Of a DNA stretch of 64,000 nt, positions 1-8,657 are shown piece by piece. Source of the DNA: Paraconexibacter antarcticus (GTDB lineage Bacteria; Actinomycetota; Thermoleophilia; Solirubrobacterales; Solirubrobacteraceae); contig NZ_CP098502.1 of NCBI RefSeq assembly GCF_024220175.1, positions 1,798,001-1,862,000 on the forward strand, written 5' to 3'. Both the position numbers and the translations under genes were made by a program. The stretch's first letter is position 1, and every line of letters starts with the position of its first letter. The notes beneath the pieces are model-generated. The model was not told the DNA's origin. It did not search any database and saw only the letters and a list, made by a program, of their open reading frames with translations.

Positions 1-1
1 C

Positions 2-649
2 GCCGTCCACACCGGGCACGTCATCGAGGCGGCGCTCGGCTACTTCGTCAACCCGCTCGTGAGCGTCGGGTTCGGCGTCGTCGTCTTCCACGAGCGGCTG
101 CGCCCGGCGCAGGTCGTCGCGCTCGGCTTCGGCGCCGTCGCGGTCGTCGTCCTCACCGCGTACTCGGGTGGCTTCCCGTGGATCTCGCTCGTCCTCGCCG
201 TGTCGTTCGGGACGTACGGGCTCATGAAGAAGCTCGCGGACGTCGGCGCGAGCGAGGGACTCGGCTTCGAGACGCTCGTGCTCGTCGTCCCGGCGGCGGG
301 CTACCTGCTCGCCCTCGGCGCCTCCGGGAGTGGCACGTTCACGAGCCACGGGGCCGGCCACCTCCTGCTGCTCGTCGCGGCCGGCCCGGTGACGGCGGTC
401 CCGCTCGTGCTCTTCGCGGCGTGCGTGACGCGGGTGCCGCTGTCGACCGTCGGCCTCCTGCAGTACCTCACGCCGGTGCTGCAGTTCCTCATCGGCTGGC
501 TCGTCCAGGGCGAGGCGATGCCGACGAGCCGCTGGGTCGGCTTCGCGCTCGTGTGGACGGCGCTCGTCGTCCTCACCCGCGACGCGCTGCAGACCGCGGC
601 GGCGGCCCGGCCCGCGACCGCCGTCGCCGTCGAGGGCGCGGCGGTCTGA
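2..649 (+). CDS. rarD: RarD-type EamA/DMT permease, C-terminal part
   Basis: The reading frame is open from base 2 to the TGA at 647-649 and gives about 215 residues; the N-terminus lies outside the window. The protein is almost entirely hydrophobic with about six membrane segments. It shows the RarD signatures LGYFVNPL (just after the window edge) and LQYLTPVLQFLIGWL near the C-terminus, followed by a short Ala-rich cytoplasmic tail. RarD proteins belong to the drug/metabolite transporter superfamily in the inner membrane; the substrate is not established. The gene ends 31 bp from the convergent acetyl-CoA synthetase gene and has no visible functional link to it. Confidence 0.85.
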   Translation, partial: AVHTGHVIEAALGYFVNPLVSVGFGVVVFHERLRPAQVVALGFGAVAVVVLTAYSGGFPWISLVLAVSFGTYGLMKKLADVGASEGLGFETLVLVVPAAGYLLALGASGSGTFTSHGAGHLLLLVAAGPVTAVPLVLFAACVTRVPLSTVGLLQYLTPVLQFLIGWLVQGEAMPTSRWVGFALVWTALVVLTRDALQTAAAARPATAVAVEGAAV

Positions 650-680
650 GCTCCGGGGACGGAGGGCCCGCCGGTCCGGG

Positions 681-2672
681 CTAGGACTCGTCGTCCTGCG
701 CCGTGGCGATCTGCGCCTGCAGGGCGGCCATCACCGTCGGGTCGCGGAGCGTCGTCACGTCGCCGAGAGCGCGGCCGTCGGCGATGTCGCGCAGGAGCCG
801 GCGCATGATCTTGCCGCTGCGGGTCTTCGGCAGATCGTCGGCCCACAGGATGCGCCGCGGGCGGGCGAGCTTGCCGATACGCTCGGCCACGTGGGCGCGG
901 AGCTCCTCGACGAGCGCGTCGTCCCCGTGGTAGTCGCCCTCGAGGGTGACGAACGCGGCGATCGCCTGGCCGGTGTCCTCGTCGGTCTGCGCGACGACGG
1001 CGGCCTCCGCGACCTTCGGGTGGGCGACGATCGCGCTCTCGACCTCGGCGGTCGACAACCGGTGACCGGAGACGTTGATGACGTCGTCGATGCGGCCGAC
1101 GATCGAGACGTACCCGCCTGAGTCGATCGACGCGGCGTCGCCGACGAGGTAGGTCCGCTCGCCGTAGCGCGACCAGTACGTCTCGACGTAGCGGTCGTCG
1201 TCGCCGTAGAGGGTGCGGAGCATCGACGGCCACGGCTGCTCGAGCACGAGGATGCCGTTGCCGCCGGCCCTCTCCTCGCTGGTGAGCGACCGCAGGCCGG
1301 CCTTGACGCCGGGCAGCGGGGTGCCCGCGCTGCCGGGCTTCATCGCCTGGGCGCCCGGGAGCGTCGTGATCATGATCGCGCCGGTCTCGGTCTGCCACCA
1401 CGTGTCGACGACCGGGGCCGTGCCGCCGCCGATGACCTCGCGGTACCAGTGCCACGCCTTCGGATTGATCGGCTCGCCGACCGTGCCGAGGAGGCGCAGC
1501 GACGAGAGGTCGTAGCCGTCGGGGATGTGGGCGCCCCACTTCATGCACGCGCGGATCGCCGTCGGCGCGGTGTAGAAGATCGTCGCCTTGTAGCGCTCGA
1601 CGAGCTCCCACCAGATGCCCTGGTGCGGGTAGTCGGGCGCGCCCTCGTACATGACGCTCGTCGCCGCGTTGCAGAGCGGGCCGTAGACCATGTAGCTGTG
1701 GCCGGTGATCCAGCCGACGTCGGCGCTGCAGAACCAGACGTCCTCGTCGGGCCGCAGGTCGAAGACGTTCCGGTGCGTCCACGCGACGCCGGTGAGGTAG
1801 CCGCCGGTCGTGTGGAGGATGCCCTTGGGCTTCGCGGTCGAGCCGGAGGAGTAGAGGATGAACAGGGGGTGCTCGGCGCCGAGTTCGGCGGGCGGGCAGA
1901 CCGGCTCGGCGGCGGCGGTCGTCTCGGCGTAGTCGAGGTCGCGGCCGGCCGTCATGGGACAGTCCACGCCGGTGTGACGGACGACGAGCACCGTCTCGAG
2001 CGTCGCGAGGTCGCCCATCGCGGCGTCGACCTGGGCCTTTACCGCCGCGACCTTGCCCTTGCGGCGGGCACCGTCGACGGTGATCAGCGCCTTCGCGCCG
2101 GAGACGTCCATCCGCTCCGCGACGGCCTCGGCGGAGAAGCCGCCGAAGACGACGTTGTGGATCGCGCCGATGCGGGCACAGGCGAGCATCGCGACGACGA
2201 CCTCGGGGATCATCGGCAGGAAGATGCCGACGACGTCCCCGGCGCGGATGCCGCGGTCGAGCAGCACGTTCGCGAGGCGCTGGGTGTCGGCGAGCAGGTC
2301 TGCGTAGGTCACGTCGCGCGTCTCGCCCTCCTCGCCGTGCCAGTGGAAGGCGACGCGGCCGCCGAGGCCGGCGTCGACGTGGCGGTCCAGGCAGTTGGCC
2401 GACGCGTTGAGCCTGCCATCGGCGAACCACGTGTAAAACGGCGGGCGCGAGTCGTCGAGCGACTGCGTGAACGGCACCTGCCAGTCGAGGAGCGCGCGGG
2501 CCTGCTCGGCCCACCACGCGGCGGGGTCGGCGGTGGCCGCGGCGTCGAGCGGGCCGCGGTCGGTGACCTGCGCCTCGGCGGCGAAGGCGGACGGGACGGG
2601 GACCTCGTGCACGTCGAGCAGCGCCTCCAGGCGCTGCTCAAGCTCACGGGCTGGCAGGGTGGTGGGCTCCAT
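681..2672 (-). CDS. acs: Acetyl-CoA synthetase (AMP-forming)
   Basis: This 663-residue protein, normal length for Acs, activates acetate with ATP and CoA to acetyl-CoA in the cytoplasm. Motifs include the AMP-binding loop SSGSTAKPKG (usual form TSGSTGKPKG, so one Gly is Ala here), DTWWQTETG at residues 423-431, and the C-terminal PKTRSGK motif whose Lys (about residue 621) is the catalytic lysine and the usual acetylation site. The start at 2672 is chosen because GAGGAG lies a few bases upstream and the protein then begins where Acs families begin; the frame is open further upstream only as read-through into the neighbouring gene. It lies 14 bp behind the SatP-type channel gene, so uptake and activation of acetate are probably co-transcribed. 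An identity as propionyl-CoA synthetase is less likely. Confidence 0.95.
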   Translation of the reverse strand: MEPTTLPARELEQRLEALLDVHEVPVPSAFAAEAQVTDRGPLDAAATADPAAWWAEQARALLDWQVPFTQSLDDSRPPFYTWFADGRLNASANCLDRHVDAGLGGRVAFHWHGEEGETRDVTYADLLADTQRLANVLLDRGIRAGDVVGIFLPMIPEVVVAMLACARIGAIHNVVFGGFSAEAVAERMDVSGAKALITVDGARRKGKVAAVKAQVDAAMGDLATLETVLVVRHTGVDCPMTAGRDLDYAETTAAAEPVCPPAELGAEHPLFILYSSGSTAKPKGILHTTGGYLTGVAWTHRNVFDLRPDEDVWFCSADVGWITGHSYMVYGPLCNAATSVMYEGAPDYPHQGIWWELVERYKATIFYTAPTAIRACMKWGAHIPDGYDLSSLRLLGTVGEPINPKAWHWYREVIGGGTAPVVDTWWQTETGAIMITTLPGAQAMKPGSAGTPLPGVKAGLRSLTSEERAGGNGILVLEQPWPSMLRTLYGDDDRYVETYWSRYGERTYLVGDAASIDSGGYVSIVGRIDDVINVSGHRLSTAEVESAIVAHPKVAEAAVVAQTDEDTGQAIAAFVTLEGDYHGDDALVEELRAHVAERIGKLARPRRILWADDLPKTRSGKIMRRLLRDIADGRALGDVTTLRDPTVMAALQAQIATAQDDES

Positions 2673-2686
2673 GACCGGGGTCTCCT

Positions 2687-3361
2687 CTAGCGGAGCGGCT
2701 TTGTCGGGAGGACGGTGCGCCCGAAGGTCGCGTTCGTCACGGAGGCGCAGGAGGCGTAGGCCGCGGCGATCGCCGTGAGGACCCCGAGGTAGCCGCCGAG
2801 GTGGACGATGTTCTCGTGGGCGCCGTACTTGCCGAACCCGAGCAGCAGGAACGTCGGCAGGAGCAGCAGGAAAACGACGTTCACCGCGCGGGTCGTGCCG
2901 AACGAGGCGATCGTCATGTACGCGGTGAAGCCGCCCCAGGTCAGGAGGTAGAGGCCGACGGCATGACCGGCCTGGGCGGCGGGGATGTCCTTCAGGTAGA
3001 ACTGGACGAGCGCCCAGAACGAGAGCCAGAACGCCCCGTACGAGGTGAAGGCCGTCGCGCCGAAGGCGTTGCCGGAGCGGAACTCCCACATGCCGGCGAG
3101 GAGCTGCGCGAGGCCGCCCATCATCAAGGCCATGCCGAAGACAGCCGGCTCGACGCCCGCGTTGATCCAGTTCGCGTTGACCATCGAGAGCATGAACGTC
3201 GTGAGGGCGAAGCCGGCGAGGCCGAGGGCGCCCGGGTCGGCGATCCTCACCGGATCGATCGCGGCGGGGGCCGGCGCTGGAACGGCGGCGGCGCCGCTGT
3301 GCGGGTCGCTGCGCTCCCGGACGTTGAGCTGGTCGGCGGTGACGGTGGGGGTGGGGGGCAC
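2687..3361 (-). CDS. satP: GPR1/FUN34/YaaH family acetate channel
   Basis: The 224-residue protein has a variable N-terminal tail of about 45 residues and then six membrane segments typical of the AceTr (SatP/YaaH) family, which moves acetate and succinate across the inner membrane. The family motif near the first membrane helix is present as DPGALGLAGFALTTFMLS (commonly NPAPLGL). The start is GTG at 3361 because AAGGAG sits at the right distance upstream. It is the first gene of a two-gene unit with acs. The 186 bp upstream is shared with a divergent LytS-type kinase gene and holds a direct repeat that could be the binding site of the neighbouring LytTR regulator. Confidence 0.9.
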   Translation of the reverse strand: MPPTPTVTADQLNVRERSDPHSGAAAVPAPAPAAIDPVRIADPGALGLAGFALTTFMLSMVNANWINAGVEPAVFGMALMMGGLAQLLAGMWEFRSGNAFGATAFTSYGAFWLSFWALVQFYLKDIPAAQAGHAVGLYLLTWGGFTAYMTIASFGTTRAVNVVFLLLLPTFLLLGFGKYGAHENIVHLGGYLGVLTAIAAAYASCASVTNATFGRTVLPTKPLR

Positions 3362-3446
3362 GATCTCTCTCCTTGGGTGCGGAACGCTGCGGGCAGCGGG
3401 ACTCCACGTACGCTCCTCCCGCGCCGCCCTCGCGGTCGACCGTCCA

Positions 3447-3479
3447 CGCGACGAGCGGACCGCCCGGCGCGACGAACGG
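3447..3479. promoter_or_regulatory. 12-bp direct repeat spaced 21 bp, candidate LytTR operator
   Basis: CGCGACGAGCGG at 3447-3458 and CGCGACGAACGG at 3468-3479 match at 11 of 12 positions and start exactly 21 bp (two helical turns) apart. LytTR-domain regulators are known to bind pairs of short direct repeats with this spacing. The pair lies between the satP-acs unit and the divergent kinase-regulator-symporter unit whose second gene encodes a LytTR regulator. A small inverted repeat, CAACG GA CGTTG (3484-3495), follows. The role as operator is inferred. Confidence 0.45.
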
Positions 3480-3547
3480 TGGTCAACGGACGTTGGGCGG
3501 TCGCCGCTCGACCGCGGGGTAAGCTCGGCGGCGAGGAGACCTGGCCC

Positions 3548-4732
3548 ATGGACGTCCTGCTCGGCGCCTTCATCGGCGCCCTCGTCGCGCTCTCCGCCGT
3601 CGCCGCCTGGCGCCTGGTGGCCCGTCCGCGCGGCGTCCTGTCGCCCGCCGCGGGCATGCGCGAGACGGCGCTGCACGCGGCCACCGCGACCCTCCCGCAC
3701 CTGCGCCGGGGCCTGGACCGGCGCAGCGCCGAGAAGGCCGTCGAGCACCTGCGGGCCCTCACCGCCGCGGACGCCGTCGCGCTCACCGACACCGACTCGA
3801 TCCTCGCCGCCGCCGGCGTCGGCGCCTCACACCTGCGGCCCGGCGCGCCCCTCGACGCGCTGCACGGCGGCGGGGACGACCGCATTCACGTCGTTGACGG
3901 CCTGGTGTGGCCGGACCCCTCGTGCCCCCTGCAGACCGCGGTCGTCGCGCCCCTCGTCGTCCAAGGCGAGCGGGTCGGGAGTTTCGTGACGTTCACCGCG
4001 ACGAGTCGCCGGCTCACGCCCGAGGACACGCGCGCGGCGGGGGAGGCGGCGAGCCTCGTCGCCGCCCAGGTCGAGCTCGCGGTCGTCGCCTCGCAGGGGG
4101 AGCGCCTCGCCGAGGCCGAGCTCCGTGCCCTCCGCGCGCAGATCTCGCCGCACTTCATCTACAACGCCCTCGCGGCCGTCGCCTCCCACATCCATGACGC
4201 GCCGGACGAGGCACGCGAGCTGCTCACCGACTTCGCCGAGTTCACGCGCTACGCGTTCCGCGGCGAGCGGCCGTACGTGACGCTCGCCGACGAGCTGCGC
4301 TACGTCGAGTCCTACCTGCGGCTCGAGCAGGCCCGCTTCGGGGACCGGCTCGTCGTCCGGCTCGTCATCGCCCCCGAGGCCCTGCAGGCCGTCGTGCCCG
4401 TGCTCTCGGTGCAGCCGCTCGTCGAGAACGCCGTCCGCCACGGGATCGAGTCCCGGCCGGGCACCGGCACCGTCGAGATCCGGGCGGAGGACCACGGCGC
4501 CGACGTCGTCGTCGAGGTCCGCGACGACGGCCCGGGCATGACCGACGTGCGCGCCGGCGCCGCCCTGGCGGGCGCGGGGGCGGGCGGCGGCATCGGCCTC
4601 TCGAACGTCCACCGGCGGATGCAGCAGACGTTCGGTGAGGGCTACGGCCTCGAGGTCCGCAGCGCGGCCGGCGGCGGCACGACGATCGTCATGACGGTGC
4701 CGAAGTTCCGTGCCGGGGTGCGGGCGACTTGA
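3548..4732 (+). CDS. LytS/BtsS-type sensor histidine kinase
   Basis: The 394-residue kinase has one N-terminal membrane segment (residues 4-24), a GAF-like sensing region (about 55-185), a LytS-type His_kinase region with the phospho-acceptor in ISPHFIYN (His202), and a C-terminal HATPase domain with an N-box VENAVRHGIE and a GPGM glycine motif. Such kinases pair with LytTR response regulators, and one follows with a 4-bp overlap. The ATG at 3548 has GAGGAG upstream. Because the downstream genes encode an acetate-type symporter and the divergent genes handle acetate, a small organic acid such as acetate or pyruvate is a plausible signal, by analogy with BtsSR and YpdAB; this is inference. Confidence 0.88.
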   Translation: MDVLLGAFIGALVALSAVAAWRLVARPRGVLSPAAGMRETALHAATATLPHLRRGLDRRSAEKAVEHLRALTAADAVALTDTDSILAAAGVGASHLRPGAPLDALHGGGDDRIHVVDGLVWPDPSCPLQTAVVAPLVVQGERVGSFVTFTATSRRLTPEDTRAAGEAASLVAAQVELAVVASQGERLAEAELRALRAQISPHFIYNALAAVASHIHDAPDEARELLTDFAEFTRYAFRGERPYVTLADELRYVESYLRLEQARFGDRLVVRLVIAPEALQAVVPVLSVQPLVENAVRHGIESRPGTGTVEIRAEDHGADVVVEVRDDGPGMTDVRAGAALAGAGAGGGIGLSNVHRRMQQTFGEGYGLEVRSAAGGGTTIVMTVPKFRAGVRAT

Positions 4733-5505
4733 GCGCCGGGCTCACAGTGCTCGCCGTCGACGACGAGCGCCCCGCGCTGGAGGACCTCGCGCGGGTCCTG
4801 CGTGCCTCGCCGCTCGTCGACCGGGTGGAGACGGCGAGCGACGGGGACCAGGCGCTCGTCATGCTCGCGGCCGGCCGGTACGACGCGCTCTTCCTCGACG
4901 TGCGGATGCCGGGGCTCGACGGCGTCGACGTGGCGCGGGTCCTGCAGCGCTTCGCGCAGCCGCCGGCGGTCGTCTTCGTCACCGCGTACGAGTCGGCGGC
5001 GGTCGAGGCGTTCGAGCTGCGGGCCGTCGACTACCTCGTCAAGCCCGTCGCCCGCGCGCGGCTGCACGCCGCCCTCGAGCGCATCGCCGCGGAGGCCGGC
5101 GGCGCGGACGACGCGGTCATCCCCGGCACCCGGCCTCCCGGCGGCGCCGGGAGCGTCGGCTCCGTGGCGGACGCGGACGTCGTCCCGGTCGACAACGTCC
5201 GCGGCGGCGGCACCCGGCTCGTGCCGCGCCAGTCGATCCTCTACCTGCAGGCGAACGGCGACTACGTCCGCATCCACGCCGACGACGGGCGCTTTCTCCT
5301 GCGCGCCCGGATGGCCGACATCGAGCGGCGCTGGGAGCCCTTCGGGTTCGTCCGCGTGCACCGCGGCTACGTCGTCAACCTGCGGCGCGCGGTGGAGGTC
5401 CGCTCGCGGCTGAACGGCACGGCGGCGATCGTGCTCGCCGACGGCAGCGAGGTCCCGATCTCGCGGCGGCAGGTCGGGGAGCTGCGGCGGAGGCTCGGCG
5501 CCTGA
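4729..5505 (+). CDS. LytTR-family response regulator
   Basis: The 258-residue protein has an N-terminal receiver domain with the phospho-acceptor Asp57 in LFLDVRMPG, the conserved DD pair at residues 11-12 and the Lys in DYLVKPV, then a linker of about 30 Gly/Ala/Val residues, and a C-terminal LytTR DNA-binding domain (about 155-256) with ILYLQANGDYVRIH and the FVRVHRGYVVNL motif. The TTG start at 4729 overlaps the kinase stop codon, so translation is probably coupled. It should regulate this symporter operon and perhaps the divergent satP-acs unit through the direct repeat at 3447-3479. Confidence 0.9.
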   Translation: MSAGLTVLAVDDERPALEDLARVLRASPLVDRVETASDGDQALVMLAAGRYDALFLDVRMPGLDGVDVARVLQRFAQPPAVVFVTAYESAAVEAFELRAVDYLVKPVARARLHAALERIAAEAGGADDAVIPGTRPPGGAGSVGSVADADVVPVDNVRGGGTRLVPRQSILYLQANGDYVRIHADDGRFLLRARMADIERRWEPFGFVRVHRGYVVNLRRAVEVRSRLNGTAAIVLADGSEVPISRRQVGELRRRLGA

Positions 5506-5822
5506 TGCCGCAGAGCCGCGCGCCGCGGGACGAGCTCGCGGACGCGACCGCCCACGGCGACGTCTACCTCCGGCGCTTGCGCCGCGCCCAGCTGCAGCTT
5601 GCCCTGCTGACGCTCGCCGCGTTCGGCGGCCTCGTCGGGTCGCTGCCGCTCGTCGTGCTCCGCGTGGACTGGCTGCGGGACACGCAGCTGCTCGGGGTCC
5701 CGCTTGCCGTCCTGCTCGTGGCGGTACCGCCGTTCCCGCTCTTCCTCGTGCTCGGCTGGCTCCACGAGCGGCGCGCGCGGACGCTCGACGAGGCATTCCG
5801 CGACCTGGTCTCCCCGCCGTGA
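5505..5822 (+). CDS. Small membrane protein preceding the symporter (DUF485-like)
   Basis: The 105-residue protein has two clear membrane segments separated by a short polar loop and a basic-acidic cytoplasmic C-terminus. Its ATG overlaps the regulator stop codon, and its stop overlaps the GTG of the symporter gene (GTGA). Small two-helix proteins of the DUF485/YjcH kind are routinely encoded just before acetate-type sodium/solute symporters and are thought to be accessory subunits. I assign it by size, topology and position; sequence similarity to DUF485 cannot be confirmed by eye. Confidence 0.75.
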   Translation: MPQSRAPRDELADATAHGDVYLRRLRRAQLQLALLTLAAFGGLVGSLPLVVLRVDWLRDTQLLGVPLAVLLVAVPPFPLFLVLGWLHERRARTLDEAFRDLVSPP

Positions 5823-7534
5823 TCGGCATCCCGCTGGCGATGGTGGTGGTCGCGACCTCCGGGGCTGCCGGCGTCGGCGTCTACGGCGTGCGCCTCGCGC
5901 GGACGACGTCGGACCTCTTTGTCGCCTCGCGGGCGATCACGCCGTGGTGGAACGCCGCCGCGATCAGCGGCGAGTACCTGTCGGCCGCCTCCTTCCTCGG
6001 CGTCGCCGGCCTCGGGATGAAGAGCGGCGCCGCGGCCCTGTGGCAGCCGGTCGGCTTCACCGCCGGGTACCTCGCGCTGCTGCTCTTCGTCGCCGCGCCG
6101 CTGCGGCGCTTCGGCTCGTACACGATCCCCGACTTCGCCGAGGCCCGGCTCGACGCGCCGCGCATGCGCCTGCTCGCCGCGCTCGTCGTCCTCCTCATCG
6201 CCGACTTCTATCTCGTGCCGCAGCTCAAGGGCGCGGGCCTCGCGTTGCGAGTCATCACCGGGTCGCCCTACTGGGCGGGGATCGCGGTCGTCGCGCTGCT
6301 CGTCGCGGTCAACGTCGGCGCCGGCGGTATGCGGTCGGTGACCTACGTGCAGGCCTACCAGTTCTGGGTGAAGACGTTCGCGATCGCGCTGCCCGCCTGC
6401 CTGCTCGTCATCCATCTCGGCGGCCTGCCGGGGCGGGCGGCGCTCTTCGGCCAGGCCTACCCCCAGGCGCCGCCGGGCGGCCTCGTCGTAAAGCTCGGCG
6501 AGTCGCGGACGCTGACCTTCCCGGCGGCGACGACGGGGCAGCTCGACGGGCGCGCCTTCGCGGTCGCGGCCGGCGCGCGCCGCCGCCTGGGCCCGGGCGA
6601 GCTCGTCCTGCCCGCGGGCTCCGCCATCCCGGCTCCGGCGGGGACGACGGCGCGCACGGGGCGCGCGTGGTCCCGGCCGGTCGGCGGGGCTGAGGGCGCG
6701 TCGTCGCCGCTGCTCGTCTACTCGCTCCTGCTGGCGACGTTCCTCGGGACGATGGGCCTGCCGCACATCCTCGTCCGCTTCTACACCTCGCCGGACGGGG
6801 CGGCCGCGCGCCGGACGACGGTGCGCGTCCTCGGGCTGCTCGGGCTCTTCTACCTCTTCCCGTTCGTCTACTCGCTGCTCGGCCGGGCGCTCGTCCCGCA
6901 GCTGTACGTCACGGGAGCGACCGACCTCGTCGTCCTGAAGCTCCCGCAGGCGGCGTGGCCCGGGCTGCCCGGCGACCTGCTCGCCGGGCTGACGGCAGCG
7001 GGCGCGTTCGCGGCGTTCACGTCGACCGCATCCGGGCTGCTCATCTCGATCGCCGGGACGCTGAGCCACGACCTCGCGCCACGCGGCGGGAGGGCCGGGC
7101 CGCGAGAGCGCTTCCGCCGATTCCGCCTCGCCGCGGCCGGCGGGATGGTCGTCCCTGGGCTCATGGCCGTGCTCGCCCGCGACGTCGACATCTCGCTGCT
7201 CGTCGGCTGGGCCTTCGCGCTGGCGGCGAGCACGTTCTGCCCGCTCTTCCTGCTCGGCATCTGGTGGACCGGCCTCACGGCGCGCGGCGCGGCGAGCGGG
7301 ATGATCGCGGGTGCCGTGTCCGCCACCGCCGCGATCTTCGCCGGCCTCGCGCTCGGCGAGCCGACCGGGGGCGCCGGGCCGCTGTTGACCCAGCCCGCGG
7401 CCCTCACCGTGCCGATCGCCTTCGCGACGATGGTGCTCGTCTCCCTCCGGGGCGAGCCGCCCGCGGGCACCCGGGGACACATGCTCGCGCTGCACGCTCC
7501 CGAGGGCCTCGGGCTCGCCGGGCCCGAGCGTTAG
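5819..7534 (+). CDS. Sodium:solute symporter (SSS family, ActP-like)
   Basis: The 571-residue polytopic membrane protein has the length and layout of ActP/MctC-type symporters for acetate, pyruvate and similar monocarboxylates. Family features include the N-terminal DLFVASRAITPWWNAAAISG region, the FTSTASGLL sodium-site region in a helix after the middle of the protein, and a periplasmic insert (about 215-290) seen in ActP-type members. It is the last gene of the kinase-regulator-small subunit-symporter unit, and all joints overlap by a few bases. Its TAG stop at 7532-7534 overlaps the end of a decayed gene on the other strand. The exact substrate is inferred from neighbours. Confidence 0.9.
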   Translation: MIGIPLAMVVVATSGAAGVGVYGVRLARTTSDLFVASRAITPWWNAAAISGEYLSAASFLGVAGLGMKSGAAALWQPVGFTAGYLALLLFVAAPLRRFGSYTIPDFAEARLDAPRMRLLAALVVLLIADFYLVPQLKGAGLALRVITGSPYWAGIAVVALLVAVNVGAGGMRSVTYVQAYQFWVKTFAIALPACLLVIHLGGLPGRAALFGQAYPQAPPGGLVVKLGESRTLTFPAATTGQLDGRAFAVAAGARRRLGPGELVLPAGSAIPAPAGTTARTGRAWSRPVGGAEGASSPLLVYSLLLATFLGTMGLPHILVRFYTSPDGAAARRTTVRVLGLLGLFYLFPFVYSLLGRALVPQLYVTGATDLVVLKLPQAAWPGLPGDLLAGLTAAGAFAAFTSTASGLLISIAGTLSHDLAPRGGRAGPRERFRRFRLAAAGGMVVPGLMAVLARDVDISLLVGWAFALAASTFCPLFLLGIWWTGLTARGAASGMIAGAVSATAAIFAGLALGEPTGGAGPLLTQPAALTVPIAFATMVLVSLRGEPPAGTRGHMLALHAPEGLGLAGPER

Positions 7535-7772
7535 CCGCCGGCCCGCGCCGCGTCGAGGACGAACCGCTGCTCGGCGGCGGCTACGAGGCGCCGCGCGCCG
7601 CTCGACCGCGTCGATGTGGGCCGAGATCGCGTCGATCCCGGCGCGGACGAGGAGGTCGGCGTACTCCGGGCGGACCGACGGCGCCTGCCGCAGATGACGT
7701 CTGCAGGCCGAGCGCGCGGGCTCCGTGACGAGCCGGCGGAGGTATTCCGTGACGGCGGGGTCGCGCTCGTCG
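7531..7772 (-). pseudogene. Decayed C-terminal end of a PEP synthase/PEP-utilizing enzyme
   Basis: Read on the minus strand, this piece contains successive blocks of a PEP synthase C-terminus in alternating frames: DERDPAV followed by TEYLRRLVTEPARSA (7771 to about 7706), DVICG (7701-7687), QAPSVRPEYADLLVRAGIDA and ISAHIDAVER (to about 7598), then ARRLVAAAEQRF up to the TAA at 7533-7531. The order matches the LFDERN...GICGQAPS...EEGIDS tail of PpsA. Three frame changes (near 7705, 7686 and 7598) break it, and all sequence upstream of DERDPAV is missing. It is therefore a relic of about 80 codons, not a gene. The upstream break is directly against a truncated GAF gene on the other strand. Confidence 0.7.
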
Positions 7773-7780
7773 GACGTCCC

Positions 7781-8606
7781 CGGATCTGCGCGAGCGCGTC
7801 GGCCGAGATCAACCTCGTCGGGGCCGACCAGCTGTGGTTCTGCGCCGCCCGCGGCCTCGGGACGCCCGCCGACGCGGTCGAGCGCGGACTGACCTTCTGC
7901 ACGTGGACGATCCTCGACCCCGACCGGCCGCTGCTCGTCGCCGACGCCCGCACCGACGAGCGCTTCGCCGCCAACCCGTTCGTGACCGACGGGACGATCG
8001 GCTCGTACGCCGGCTTCCCGCTCGTCTCCGAGGGCCACGCGATCGGGACGATGTGCGTCCACGACCCCGCGCCGCGCGCCCTCGACCCCGAGCAGCTCGA
8101 TTCGCTGTCGATCCTCGCGAGCGCGGCCCAGGCCCAGCTCGGGCTCCGCCGCCACGCGCGCTCGCCCGGACCGACGCGCTCACCGGGGCGGCGAACGCCG
8201 GGCGATGGACTGCCGGGCCGAGCGGTCGGCTGCCCCGGTCGCGCTGCTCCAGCTCGACATGGACCGCTTCAAGACCTACAACGACACCCACGGCCACCCC
8301 GCGGGCGACGTGCTGCTGCAGCGCACCGCGGTCGCCTGGCGGGCCGAGCTGCGCGGCGGGGACCTGCTCGGCCGCTGGGGCGGCGAGGAGTTCTGCGTCC
8401 TGCTCGCCGACTGCGCCCCGACCGCGGCAACCGCGGTCGCCGAGCGGCTGCGCGTCGCGGTCCCCCCGGGCAGCACGTGCTCGGTGGGCCTGGCCTGCTG
8501 GGAGGGCGGTGAGGACGCGGGCGCGCTCGTCGCCCGAGCCGACGCCGCGCTGTACGAGGCCAAGCGCGGCGGTCGCGACCGCATCGTCCTCGCGCCCACG
8601 GGCTGA
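7781..8606 (+). pseudogene. Truncated, frameshifted GAF-GGDEF diguanylate cyclase
   Basis: A GAF domain is readable from about 7784 (INLVGADQLWF, TFCTWTILD, GSYAGFPLVSEGHAIGTMCV) to 8155. The linker motif ARTDALTGAANAGRW continues at 8158-8208 in the next frame, and the GGDEF domain follows from about 8209 in the third frame (LQLDMDRFKTYNDTHGHPAGD, then GRWGGEEFCVLL) to the TGA at 8604-8606. Two one-base losses explain the shifts. The N-terminal part of the GAF domain and any start codon are absent. The GGEEF active site is intact, so an isolated GGDEF domain could in principle be made from the ATG at 8205, but no good ribosome site is seen. Sequencing error is possible for the shifts but would not explain the missing start. 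Confidence 0.75.
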
Positions 8607-8657
8607 CGCCGCGCCCCGCCGGCTCCGTCCGGCGGCCCGACGTGCGACGCTCCGCGC

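Noticed and set aside
8205-8606. Stand-alone GGDEF gene starting at ATG 8205
   Set aside because: The preceding linker and GAF domain are readable in other frames immediately upstream and no ribosome site precedes this ATG; it is better described as the last part of a pseudogene.
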